NCBI GenBank assembly: GCA_937876435.1
Contig: CALEIL010000012.1
Span: 1-19,759, forward strand
DNA: 19,759 bases
Direction: 5' to 3'
Source of the DNA: an uncultured Bacteroidota bacterium
GTDB lineage: Bacteria; Bacteroidota; Bacteroidia; Chitinophagales; Saprospiraceae
The translations under genes and the position numbers were made by a program. The notes under the pieces are model-generated. The model saw only the letters and a list, made by a program, of their open reading frames with translations. It was not told where the DNA came from and searched no databases. Of the stretch, positions 1 to 6,679 are shown in pieces (the stretch's first letter is position 1; each line of letters opens with the position of its first letter).

Positions 1-148
1 CCCAACTCACACCCGTACGGAGCGTCCCATGAGTTGGTCGGCTACGCCGGTTTGTGCGCTTCGAGCGTTTACAGATTGCTGAATTAATTCTTTCTCAACA
101 AATCAGAATTTTGTACCTTGATGCCCTTCTATGTCAAATATGACTTCA
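1..148. other. Non-coding left edge with small inverted repeats
   Basis: No credible gene is seen before the Tat-signal protein. The first 67 bases hold three consecutive inverted repeats, listed separately. A -7-like box GAATTTTG (106-113) misses the Bacteroidota consensus TAnnTTTG at its first base and has no TTG at a normal distance upstream, so I do not call it as a promoter. Confidence 0.6.
2..67. repeat. Three consecutive small inverted repeats
   Basis: CCAACTCA (2-9) is the exact reverse complement of TGAGTTGG (30-37). CGGC (39-42) pairs with GCCG (46-49) around TAC. CGCT (57-60) pairs with AGCG (64-67) around TCG. The segment is more GC-rich than the AT-rich DNA immediately after it. 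It could be the edge of a dispersed intergenic repeat or the 3' structure of a gene lying left of the window. There is no T-tract, so it is not a canonical terminator. Confidence 0.4.
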
Positions 149-1192
149 ATGAACAGGCGTAAATTTATCGAGAAAGGCGGAATGGCCGGTTTAACCATGC
201 TGACCATGCCACATATTATTATAAAAAAGAACACCATGAATGATAGAATTGTCGGCCACAACAGCCACAGGTATAAGGTAATACAGGGTTGGGGCGTGCT
301 GGATGCAGGACGCAATCCGGTCAATGACTGCCACGAAATGGTCGAAGACGCTGCAGGAAGACTGATCCTCCTGACCAACGAGACCAAAAACAACGTCCTG
401 ATTTATGACAAATCAGGTAGTCTGTTGGAGGTCTGGGGCACGGCATACCCGGGAGCTCATGGTCTGACGCTCTCCAACGAAGGCGCAGATCAGTTTTTGT
501 TTATCACCGATACGGACCGGAATCAGGTCGTCAAAACCGACCTTAAGGGACGGGTTCTACTGAAACTGGATTATCCCAGGGAAAGCGGAGTATACGAATA
601 TCCCGGACAGTACAAGCCCACCGAAACGGCGGTCGATCCTGCCACAGGGGATATATATATTGCCGATGGTTACGGGCTCAATTATATTATCAAATACAGC
701 CCACAGGGTGAATATATCGGGCATTTCGGTGGAGCCGGAGATACCGATGACACATTCCGATGCTGCCATGGAATCGTCATTGATCACAGGCTTTCCAATC
801 CAGGATTGATCATTACCAACCGGTCGCACATGCAACTGAAGCGATTTTCGCTGGATGGGAAATATCAATCCACCATATCGGTACCCGGTTCGTTTATCTG
901 CCGGCCGGTCATCCACGGGGACCATACTTACGCAGCGGTGTACCGGAGTACCAGCCAGCAATACCCCAATTCAGGGTATATTACGATCCTGGATAAAAAC
1001 GACAGGGTCGTCTCTACTCCTGGCGGAACGGAACCCCTCTATGATGGAAGCCGATTGCAGGAACAACGGAAAGATACCTCTTTCGGTGATTTCAGGCATC
1101 CGCACGATGTATGCGTAGATAGCGATGAAAATATTTATGTGCCCCAATGGGCTTCCGGAAAGACGTATCCGGTCAAACTGGAACGGATTTAA
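149..1192 (+). CDS. Tat-exported six-bladed beta-propeller (NHL-like) protein
   Basis: The protein is about 347 residues. Its N-terminus reads MNRRKFIEKGG followed by a hydrophobic stretch (MAGLTMLTMPHIII), a twin-arginine export signal, so it should fold in the cytoplasm and act in the periplasm. The body has repeated beta-propeller strand motifs of the kind found in NHL and peptidyl-hydroxyglycine lyase-like proteins: HEMVEDAAGRLILLTN, AHGLTL, ETAVDPATGDIYIADG, CHGIVID and a final HPHDVCVDSDENIYVPQW. In-frame ATGs also exist at 131 and 140. I prefer 149 because it puts RR at residues 3-4 and because ACTTCAATGAA around it also surrounds the start of the next gene. It precedes MFS, ThuA and epimerase-like genes, which suggests a role in handling a sugar or glycoside. 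The substrate is unknown and catalytic activity is not demonstrated by the sequence. Confidence 0.85.
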   Translation: MNRRKFIEKGGMAGLTMLTMPHIIIKKNTMNDRIVGHNSHRYKVIQGWGVLDAGRNPVNDCHEMVEDAAGRLILLTNETKNNVLIYDKSGSLLEVWGTAYPGAHGLTLSNEGADQFLFITDTDRNQVVKTDLKGRVLLKLDYPRESGVYEYPGQYKPTETAVDPATGDIYIADGYGLNYIIKYSPQGEYIGHFGGAGDTDDTFRCCHGIVIDHRLSNPGLIITNRSHMQLKRFSLDGKYQSTISVPGSFICRPVIHGDHTYAAVYRSTSQQYPNSGYITILDKNDRVVSTPGGTEPLYDGSRLQEQRKDTSFGDFRHPHDVCVDSDENIYVPQWASGKTYPVKLERI

Positions 1193-1209
1193 ATAAGTTC
1201 TTATTTTTT
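1191..1209 (+). terminator. Weak terminator-like inverted repeat after the beta-propeller gene
   Basis: AAATAAG (1191-1197) and CTTATTT (1200-1206) are exact reverse complements that start within the stop codon, and the right arm runs into six T's (1204-1209). The stem is all A/T except one G-C pair and the 2-base loop is too tight, so at best it is a weak terminator. The 8-mer AGTTCTTA is directly repeated at 1196-1203 and 1210-1217. Confidence 0.3.
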
Positions 1210-1540
1210 AGTTCTTAGTGGTAAGTGTGTTGAAGGGCGTGTGTGTCGATATGTCCTAACTACCAGGTCCTGAGCTCTACATAGGTAACCTTAGGCAAGG
1301 CAGGTCAGGAATTGGTGATAATTTGGAATTGAAAGAAATTTTCAAAAGAATTCCTTGATAATTCTTTTGAATTTCCTAATTTGAAATTTTTTAAGAAAAT
1401 CCATTGGGGATTAGAGAAATTGTATTGATACGGCCAGATTTTTTTGCATTCAGTCAATCCATTCCCTTCAGAGGTTTCACATTATCACAAACGGGTAGAA
1501 AAACCAATTAATTATAGTAAACAACCTAAACGCAACTTCA
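1193..1540. other. 348-bp intergenic region before the MFS gene
   Basis: No open frame here looks coding. The region holds the weak terminator-like repeat next to the stop codon and a long AT-rich inverted repeat at 1341-1371. A poor promoter candidate is TTG (1420-1422) with TTTTTTTG (1439-1446), where the expected A at the second position of the -7 box is missing. The size and structure suggest that the MFS gene has its own transcription start rather than depending on the upstream gene. Confidence 0.55.
1341..1371. repeat. Perfect 12-bp inverted repeat
   Basis: TTCAAAAGAATT (1341-1352) and AATTCTTTTGAA (1360-1371) are exact reverse complements separated by 7 bases. A GAAA/TTTC pair just outside could extend the stem across a small bulge. 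No T-run follows directly, and it lies about 170 bp before the MFS start codon. It could be an RNA hairpin in a leader, an operator, or a weak terminator for the upstream gene. Confidence 0.5.
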
Positions 1541-2794
1541 ATGAATGAGCAACTGAACAAGAACCAATTATTCTACGGAAGCTGTTTTGCCCTGATCACT
1601 ACGGCATTTACATTTTCCATACGTGCCGGAATTCTCCCGCAACTCGGGGAGGAATTTGGTCTTTCAGGCGAACAACTTGGATTCATCAATTCCATGTGGT
1701 TTTTTGGATTTCCCATATCGATGATATTGGGAGGTATCTTTTACAATACCATCGGACCTAAAAGGATTATGCAGATCGCTTTTGTGACCCACGTCATAGG
1801 TATTATTCTGACCATTTATGCGGGAAGTTACGCGGTTTTACTGCTTTCAACCCTACTGATCGGTTTTGGAAACGGCTGTACCGAAGCCGCGTGTAATCCT
1901 ATGATCGCAGATGCATACGAGGGCAATATGGTGGATAAAATGTTGAACAGATTTCACATGTGGTTCCCCGGAGGGATCGTCCTGGGAAGTCTCATTTCTT
2001 ATGCGATGACCAACGCTGGTATGAGCTGGCAGGCTCAGATATGGGGGATGCTGATCCCTGCTCTGATCTATTTTGCCCTCTTCTTTGGCCAGACATTTCC
2101 CAAACCAAAACTGGAACAAATGCAATCCCTGGCGACCAATGCGCGAGCTCTTTTCAGCCCCGTATTTTTGTTCCTGTTTGTCACGATGGCTTTCACCGCT
2201 ATCACCGAATTTGGTCCGCAACAGTGGGTTAGCGTAACCCTGGCTGAAAGTGGAGCGAGCCCGATGTTGATCCTGGCTCTGGTGACCGGATTGATGGCCG
2301 TCGGCAGATTTTTTGCCGGACCCGTTATTGCGACCCTCGGTCAAACCGGTGTGTTGCTGGGTGGAGCTATATTTTCATTCATCGGTATTTACCTGTTTAG
2401 CGTCGTCACCGGCCCAATGGCATACGTGGCTGCGATCTTATTTGCCATAGGAGTGTGTTATTTCTGGCCCACTATGGTGGGAGCGGCCGCAAAAAGAGCC
2501 CCATTGACCGGTGCTCTGGGTTTATCCCTGGTGGGTGGTATGGGTATGTTTTCCACAGCGATTTTCCAACCCTTCATCGGAGGATGGATCGACAGCGCCA
2601 GAACGAGCGCTACGGCCGCAGGTTTGGAAGGCAGCGAACTTGAATTGGCTGCAGGTCAGGCGACACTGACCAATATGTTGATTTTCCCCGGTATCCTGAT
2701 TATCCTGTTTACCATATTCTATTTTTGGCAAAAACGGTCCAATATCAAGACCGTGGATGAGCTGGCTCAGGGAGAAGGAGCCATCGTCGCATAA
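1541..2794 (+). CDS. MFS transporter, probably a sugar permease
   Basis: This 417-residue protein is hydrophobic throughout, with about 12 predicted membrane segments arranged as two six-helix halves. The first half includes the loop after helix 2-3 (GGIFYNTIGPKRIM), a typical MFS position for the GxxxD/RxxG-type motif. A short basic cytoplasmic loop (KPKLEQ, around residues 188-192) separates the halves. The length is normal for the major facilitator superfamily. It lies 23 bp upstream of the ThuA-domain lipoprotein gene, which overlaps the epimerase-like gene, so the three are probably one operon. That context favours import of a sugar or sugar derivative across the inner membrane. The exact family (for example FucP-like) and substrate cannot be fixed from sequence reading alone. 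The start is supported by a clean N-terminus before the first membrane helix. Confidence 0.88.
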   Translation: MNEQLNKNQLFYGSCFALITTAFTFSIRAGILPQLGEEFGLSGEQLGFINSMWFFGFPISMILGGIFYNTIGPKRIMQIAFVTHVIGIILTIYAGSYAVLLLSTLLIGFGNGCTEAACNPMIADAYEGNMVDKMLNRFHMWFPGGIVLGSLISYAMTNAGMSWQAQIWGMLIPALIYFALFFGQTFPKPKLEQMQSLATNARALFSPVFLFLFVTMAFTAITEFGPQQWVSVTLAESGASPMLILALVTGLMAVGRFFAGPVIATLGQTGVLLGGAIFSFIGIYLFSVVTGPMAYVAAILFAIGVCYFWPTMVGAAAKRAPLTGALGLSLVGGMGMFSTAIFQPFIGGWIDSARTSATAAGLEGSELELAAGQATLTNMLIFPGILIILFTIFYFWQKRSNIKTVDELAQGEGAIVA

Positions 2795-2817
2795 TTGGAA
2801 GAACATAAAACGATTAA

Positions 2818-3840
2818 ATGAATCTATCATATTTCAAGGATAGCCTGCTTGTAATGGTCACCATCCTGATGATGTCCGTGTTGGCTAATTGCCAGAGCAG
2901 TCGGTCATTTATCACATTTGTTCCTGACCAGAAGAACGCTGAGACCAGGCACATCGTGTTGATCAGTGGAGATGAGGAATACCGGTCGGAAGAAGGGCTT
3001 CCGATGTTGGCAAAAATTCTCAGCGCACATCATGGGTTCAAAACCACCGTGGTATTTGCCATCAATCCTGAATCGGGAATGATAGATCCAAATTTTCAAA
3101 ATAATATTCCTGGTCTGGAATCCCTGGAAACGGCTGATCTGATGATCATCGCCACCCGTTTCCGGGGATTACCCGACGACCAGATGAAGCTCATCGATGA
3201 CTATCTCAGGTCGGGTAAACCTGTGATCGGATTGCGGACGGCCACGCACGCATTCAATTTTAAGGACTCGGCGGGTAAATATTCAAAATACAGTTACAAT
3301 AGTCAGGTTCCTGGCTGGGAAGGTGGATTTGGCCGAAAGATTCTGGGGGAAACCTGGATCAATCACCATGGCCACCACGGAAAGGAAGGCACCAGGGGGC
3401 TGATTGATGGGCTGGCAGAACGCCAAAAGCATCCCGTGATCACCGGTGTCCGCGACATTTGGGGTCCCACCGATGTATATGGCATCACAGAAATTCCCCA
3501 GGGCGCCGATGTCCTGGTGTGGGGAGGGAGCACCTCCGGTATGACACCGGAATCACCCATTGCATGGGAAAAGTCGATCATCCCGGTGGCCTGGACCAAC
3601 ACGTACAGCTATGACCCGGGAAGCCCGGAAGGAAGGGTATTTACGACCACCATGGGAGCAGCTACCGATCTGGTCAGCGCAGATTTGCGAAGGCTGATCG
3701 TTAACGCAGCCTACTGGGCGATGGGATTGGAAAGTCAGATCAATGAAGGTCTGAACGTCGATGTCATAGGAGAATACCATCCGACTGCTTTTGGATTTGA
3801 TGGATACGTAAAAGGCAAAAAACCTCAGGATTATGAATAA
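2818..3840 (+). CDS. ThuA-domain lipoprotein
   Basis: This 340-residue protein begins with a hydrophobic signal segment ending in the lipobox L22-A23-N24-C25, so it should be lipidated at Cys25 and anchored on the periplasmic side or outer membrane. The mature part has the glutamine-amidotransferase-like fold features of ThuA proteins: an early strand HIVLISGDEEYRSEEG, a LETADLMIIATRFRGLP strand, the segment RTATHAFNF, and the histidine-rich WINHHGHHGKEGTRG. ThuA proteins are linked to trehalose and related disaccharide use, and to 3-keto-sugar metabolism in some bacteria. The biochemical role of this lipoprotein form is not established. Its stop codon lies inside the next gene's start (8-base overlap), which indicates translational coupling to the epimerase-like gene. 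Confidence 0.86.
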   Translation: MNLSYFKDSLLVMVTILMMSVLANCQSSRSFITFVPDQKNAETRHIVLISGDEEYRSEEGLPMLAKILSAHHGFKTTVVFAINPESGMIDPNFQNNIPGLESLETADLMIIATRFRGLPDDQMKLIDDYLRSGKPVIGLRTATHAFNFKDSAGKYSKYSYNSQVPGWEGGFGRKILGETWINHHGHHGKEGTRGLIDGLAERQKHPVITGVRDIWGPTDVYGITEIPQGADVLVWGGSTSGMTPESPIAWEKSIIPVAWTNTYSYDPGSPEGRVFTTTMGAATDLVSADLRRLIVNAAYWAMGLESQINEGLNVDVIGEYHPTAFGFDGYVKGKKPQDYE

Positions 3841-4684
3841 AATAGGATTTAATCTACTGGCCTGGACGGCCTCGGTAGAGGAAGATACGTATCCCATTCT
3901 GGACCGGTTAAAGGAAATCGGGTACGATGGGATAGAATTTTTTTATGGAAGTGACGACAAGGAATTGTACGCAGCTTTTGGCAGGCATTGCAAAAGTCTC
4001 GGTCTGAAGATGACCGCCGTTCTGGGAACGGGTCCCGATACCAATGCCATCAGCCCGGATGCGTCCATCCGTCAGGCTGCTCTGGATAAAATGAAATGGG
4101 CGGTGGACATCGCAGCCGATATCGGTTGCGAACTGATTTCCGGTCCTTACCATTCGGCGTTCGCTCATTTTGAAAACAGAGCTCCGGAAGAGACCGATTA
4201 CCAAAGGAGCGCCGAAGTACTGAGAGCGGCAGGCGAATACGCGGAAGGGTCAGGAGTATTGATGACACCCGAAGCGATCAACCGGTTTGAATGCTATCTG
4301 GTCAATAATATGGACCAGATGTACCGGTTGTTGAAGGAAGTGGATCATCCCAACGTCAAGGCGCACTACGATACTCACCACGCCAATATCGAAGAAAAAA
4401 ATATCCCACAGGCTATCCGCAAAATAGCCCCTATGCTTGGCCACGTACATATCAGTGAAAACGATCGCGGCACTCCGGGAGAAGGACATATACCTTTTGA
4501 AGAGACTTTTGACACCCTGGCTGAAGTAGGATACAATGGCTGGTTAACGATCGAAGCTTTTACCAGAAATGATGTGGCATTTGCCAATTCCATCAATGTG
4601 TGGCGAGAATTTTCCCCACCCTGGGAAGTCGCCGAGAAAGGCTACGAACTCATCCGGAAATTCAGGCCGGCCACCCATTCCTGA
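3833..4684 (+). CDS. TIM-barrel sugar epimerase, D-tagatose/D-psicose 3-epimerase-like
   Basis: This 283-residue protein belongs to the AP-endonuclease-like TIM-barrel (sugar isomerase/epimerase) superfamily. It has no signal peptide and should be cytoplasmic. Four residues match the metal ligands of ketose 3-epimerases: E147 (in TPEAINRFE), D180 (HYDTHHANIEE), H206 (GHVHISENDRG) and E241 (WLTIEAF). Their spacing of 33, 26 and 35 residues equals, from memory, that of Pseudomonas cichorii D-tagatose 3-epimerase (E152, D185, H211, E246). The nearby substrate-site positions E153, H183 and R212 also line up with that enzyme at the same offset of five. The reaction is probably C3 (or related) epimerisation of a ketose, or processing of a keto-sugar made from the ThuA-linked substrate; the true substrate is unknown. 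The start codon overlaps the end of the ThuA gene. Confidence 0.85.
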   Translation: MNKIGFNLLAWTASVEEDTYPILDRLKEIGYDGIEFFYGSDDKELYAAFGRHCKSLGLKMTAVLGTGPDTNAISPDASIRQAALDKMKWAVDIAADIGCELISGPYHSAFAHFENRAPEETDYQRSAEVLRAAGEYAEGSGVLMTPEAINRFECYLVNNMDQMYRLLKEVDHPNVKAHYDTHHANIEEKNIPQAIRKIAPMLGHVHISENDRGTPGEGHIPFEETFDTLAEVGYNGWLTIEAFTRNDVAFANSINVWREFSPPWEVAEKGYELIRKFRPATHS

Positions 4685-4767
4685 GGGACCAAATTTTATA
4701 GGTATTTACTCAACATACTTCAGGAATTTGTTGTTGTGTTCCCATAGTCATTCTCAATATTATTTAT

Positions 4768-4780
4768 GGGCATTGTGCCC
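4768..4780 (+). other. Small hairpin upstream of the universal stress gene
   Basis: GGGCA (4768-4772) and TGCCC (4776-4780) pair around a TTG loop, 30 bp before the stress-protein ATG. It sits in the probable 5' leader. TATTTATG (4761-4768) overlaps it and differs by one base from the TAnnTTTG -7 consensus, without a good -33 partner. Either could be chance. Confidence 0.25.
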
Positions 4781-4809
4781 CGGAAGATAGAATCTTAAAA
4801 CCAACAATC

Positions 4810-5625
4810 ATGACCCACCTGCTTTTCGCTACCGATTTTTCAGAAAGTTCCAACAACGCGTTTCGATTTGTCAAAAATATGGTGGTCAAGTACCCGATGA
4901 AAGTCAATTTCATTCATGTGTTTGACATACCGATCCCCACAACTACCACACTGGCATCCAATGCGGTAGCAGGAATGATCCAGGAACGGGAGACAGCCGT
5001 GAAAAATAATCTGAAAAGCTTGCGGGATGAATTGCCGGTAGAAAACAGGGGGGAAATATTTGCGGTCTATGGTACTTATCCTTCGACTGAAATCGCTGAA
5101 AAAGCCGAAGAAAGCGATTCTATGCTGATCGTTATGGCCCTCCGTCAACGGTACACTTTCTTCGAGAGGCTGATAGGCACCACCACCGCGCATACCATTC
5201 AGAAATCCAATACTCCTGTTCTCGCAATCCCCAACGGATTGGAATTTGAGGAGTTCAGGGAGATTTTATTCCCGACGGAACTGACGATCGGAGAAGAAAT
5301 GAAGGGGAGGGAACTGAAAGCTCTCAGATGGCTACAGGAATTTGTAGGCATTGTCCAGGAGCCTGACATCTCCATGATCCACATATCCCCTGACAAAGAC
5401 CGGATCACTACCACCATTAGGGACAAGCCTTTCCCCGGAATGAAATTCACCGTCACAGCGGCCAATTCTATCGAGGAAGGAATCCTCAATTTTCTAAATA
5501 AAAATACTATGGACCTGGTGGCGATATATAAACCCAACCGGTCGTTCTGGGAAAGAATATACCACTCGAGTACCACCCGGAAGCTCCTGGAGCAGAATAA
5601 AGCGCCCTTGCTGGTATTTTCATAG
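4810..5625 (+). CDS. Tandem universal stress protein (two UspA domains)
   Basis: This 271-residue cytoplasmic protein is a head-to-tail duplication of the ~140-residue UspA fold. The first domain opens with HLLFATDFSESSNNAFRFV and ends with NTPVLAIPN. The second runs from REILFPTELTIGEEMKG to KAPLLVFS. In the ATP-binding loop of canonical UspA (G-2x-G-9x-G-S/T) the first glycines are missing: here it reads MALRQRYTFFERLIGTTTAHTI, keeping only the last GTT. The second domain has no such motif either (IYKPNRSFWERIYHSSTTRKLL). ATP binding may therefore be altered or lost. Tandem Usp proteins are common in Bacteroidota and usually respond to energy or redox stress. It is monocistronic as far as seen, 125 bp after the sugar cluster and before a long spacer. 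Confidence 0.88.
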   Translation: MTHLLFATDFSESSNNAFRFVKNMVVKYPMKVNFIHVFDIPIPTTTTLASNAVAGMIQERETAVKNNLKSLRDELPVENRGEIFAVYGTYPSTEIAEKAEESDSMLIVMALRQRYTFFERLIGTTTAHTIQKSNTPVLAIPNGLEFEEFREILFPTELTIGEEMKGRELKALRWLQEFVGIVQEPDISMIHISPDKDRITTTIRDKPFPGMKFTVTAANSIEEGILNFLNKNTMDLVAIYKPNRSFWERIYHSSTTRKLLEQNKAPLLVFS

Positions 5626-5764
5626 AAGATTGGCACTGGAACGATTCTCCCGTTCAAGGGAATCCGGCAAAATGGATCCAGGCTTTTTGAAGCTTCCCAA
5701 AAATCGCATGGATATATAAGACTGGTTATTGAAATGTTGCCTCAGGAACATGGAAGCTCCGAGG

Positions 5765-5868
5765 CCCAGCTCGAGCAAAAATATTGTCTGCCCCTTCGCC
5801 ACCCTGAGCCCCCTCAGTCCCGCCCCTCATATATGATGGACTCTACCTTTCGCCGGAATGCGTCCGGC
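5765..5868. repeat. Diverged copy of an intergenic hairpin repeat
   Basis: CCCAGCTC, then GA, then CAAAAATAT, then TGT (5765-5787) follow the order and nearly the spacing of the core of the 52-bp repeat at 12422-12525. The 12-mer ACCTTTCGCCGG occurs here at 5845-5856 and again at 12543-12554, in both places downstream of the CAAAAATAT core. The segment ends in the perfect stem GCCGGA (5852-5857) / TCCGGC (5863-5868) with a 5-base loop. Shared blocks in two separate spacers suggest a dispersed intergenic element, here degraded. Confidence 0.4.
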
Positions 5869-6055
5869 AGCACATCGGATAGTCCCACTTCACCCCGATC
5901 CTGTTTTAATAGGGTTGCAATCTACCGCGCAAACTTAGTAGACATATATCCTTCCGATGAATCCAGAATAACAGCTTTATATTTCGTTACCTTCCATTTT
6001 CATTTATCGTCTCGAAATGTTCGTTGGTCGAAAAACGAGTCCTCTCAGGTGAATT

Positions 6056-6081
6056 TTTAGTTCGCTCGCTCCCGAACTAAA
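6056..6081. promoter_or_regulatory. Palindromic operator of the efflux operon
   Basis: TTTAGTTCG (6056-6064) and CGAACTAAA (6073-6081) are exact reverse complements with an 8-base spacer (CTCGCTCC). The palindrome ends 10 bp before the -7 box at 6092, so it covers the -33 region where RNA polymerase would sit. Dimeric winged-helix regulators such as GbsR/MarR proteins bind this kind of two-arm site, and the first gene downstream encodes one. Negative autoregulation is the natural inference; binding itself is not shown by sequence. Confidence 0.7.
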
Positions 6082-6091
6082 TAAATTTACC

Positions 6092-6099
6092 TACTTTTG
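6092..6099 (+). promoter_or_regulatory. Bacteroidota -7 promoter box for the efflux operon
   Basis: TACTTTTG matches TAnnTTTG exactly. Transcription would start around 6105, leaving a leader of about 35 bases before the ATG at 6142. The -33 element is poor (no TTG at normal spacing), and the palindromic operator fills that region. The box rules out the longer reading of the regulator from an ATG at 6097, which would lie upstream of the transcription start. Confidence 0.65.
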
Positions 6100-6141
6100 C
6101 CTTTACAACCACATGGTTCGGAACAAAAAGAACTAAAGGCG

Positions 6142-6639
6142 ATGGAAAAGGAAAAACAATTTATCCCTGAACGACAAGTCATCGAAAGACTGGGAGTAGT
6201 CATGGAAAAAATGGAAATACCACCGGTGCATGCCAGGATTTTTGTCCTGCTACTTATGGTCAACCCTCCTTATATGAGTTTTGAAGAAATTCAGGAGTAT
6301 TTGCAGGTCAGCAAAAGTTCGGTTAGCAAGTACATCAATAGTATGCTCGAAAATGGAACACTGGATTATAAAACTTTCAGCGGCGATCGCAAAAGATACT
6401 TCTTCCTCAATTACGATAAATTACTCAACAAAATCCTCACCGGGGCTTCCAAATTTACGATCATCAGCAATCTGATGGAAAACTGCCTGGTCGAAAGAGA
6501 AAAAATCGTTTCACCGGATAAAAATCAGCAATTGTGCGAGCTGGCCGAATTCTTCAAGTTTATGGGGGACGGCATGGCTGATCTCGTGACTCAATACATG
6601 GAAAAGAAAAACAATGAAACACAAAACGAATCGAATTAA
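6142..6639 (+). CDS. GbsR/MarR-family transcriptional regulator
   Basis: The protein is about 165 residues, the usual size for this family. A winged helix-turn-helix spans roughly residues 30-90: HARIFVLLLMVNPPYMSF, then EIQEYLQVSKSSVSKYIN as the recognition helix region, then a wing containing SGDRKRYFFLN. The MSFEEI...SKSSVS pattern is characteristic of GbsR-type MarR relatives. The C-terminal part is helical and likely dimerises. The frame is open from 6097, but the -7 box overlaps that ATG, so the start at 6142 (preceded by AAAGG) is chosen. It heads the TolC/adaptor/RND operon and probably represses it through the palindrome at 6056-6081. The inducer is unknown. Confidence 0.88.
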   Translation: MEKEKQFIPERQVIERLGVVMEKMEIPPVHARIFVLLLMVNPPYMSFEEIQEYLQVSKSSVSKYINSMLENGTLDYKTFSGDRKRYFFLNYDKLLNKILTGASKFTIISNLMENCLVEREKIVSPDKNQQLCELAEFFKFMGDGMADLVTQYMEKKNNETQNESN

Positions 6640-6679
6640 GCCGTCTCCGGACGTACCTGATCAAAAACATTCCACATTC

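Larger units (their letters stand above)
5626..6141. other. 516-bp non-coding spacer before the efflux operon
   Basis: An open frame of 108 codons crosses 5734-6060, but its product is low-complexity with no recognisable fold, and I reject it. The spacer holds a diverged copy of the hairpin repeat seen at 12422-12525 (core 5765-5788), a stem GCCGGA/TCCGGC (5852-5868), the palindromic operator (6056-6081) and a -7 promoter box (6092-6099). No terminator is visible after the stress gene. Confidence 0.6.

Noticed and set aside
1853..2344. Long antisense frame (163 codons) inside the MFS gene
   Set aside because: It is rich in Gln, His, Arg and Ser, as typical shadows of membrane-protein genes are, and lies fully within a well-supported gene.
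5734..6060. Open frame of 108 codons in the spacer before the efflux operon
   Set aside because: The product is low-complexity with many Ser, Pro and Arg and no fold signature. It overlaps repeat-like DNA and the operator, and has no promoter or ribosome site.
6097..6141. Upstream extension of the GbsR-like regulator
   Set aside because: The -7 box at 6092-6099 overlaps this ATG, so it would lie before the transcription start; the extra 15 residues are not family-like.
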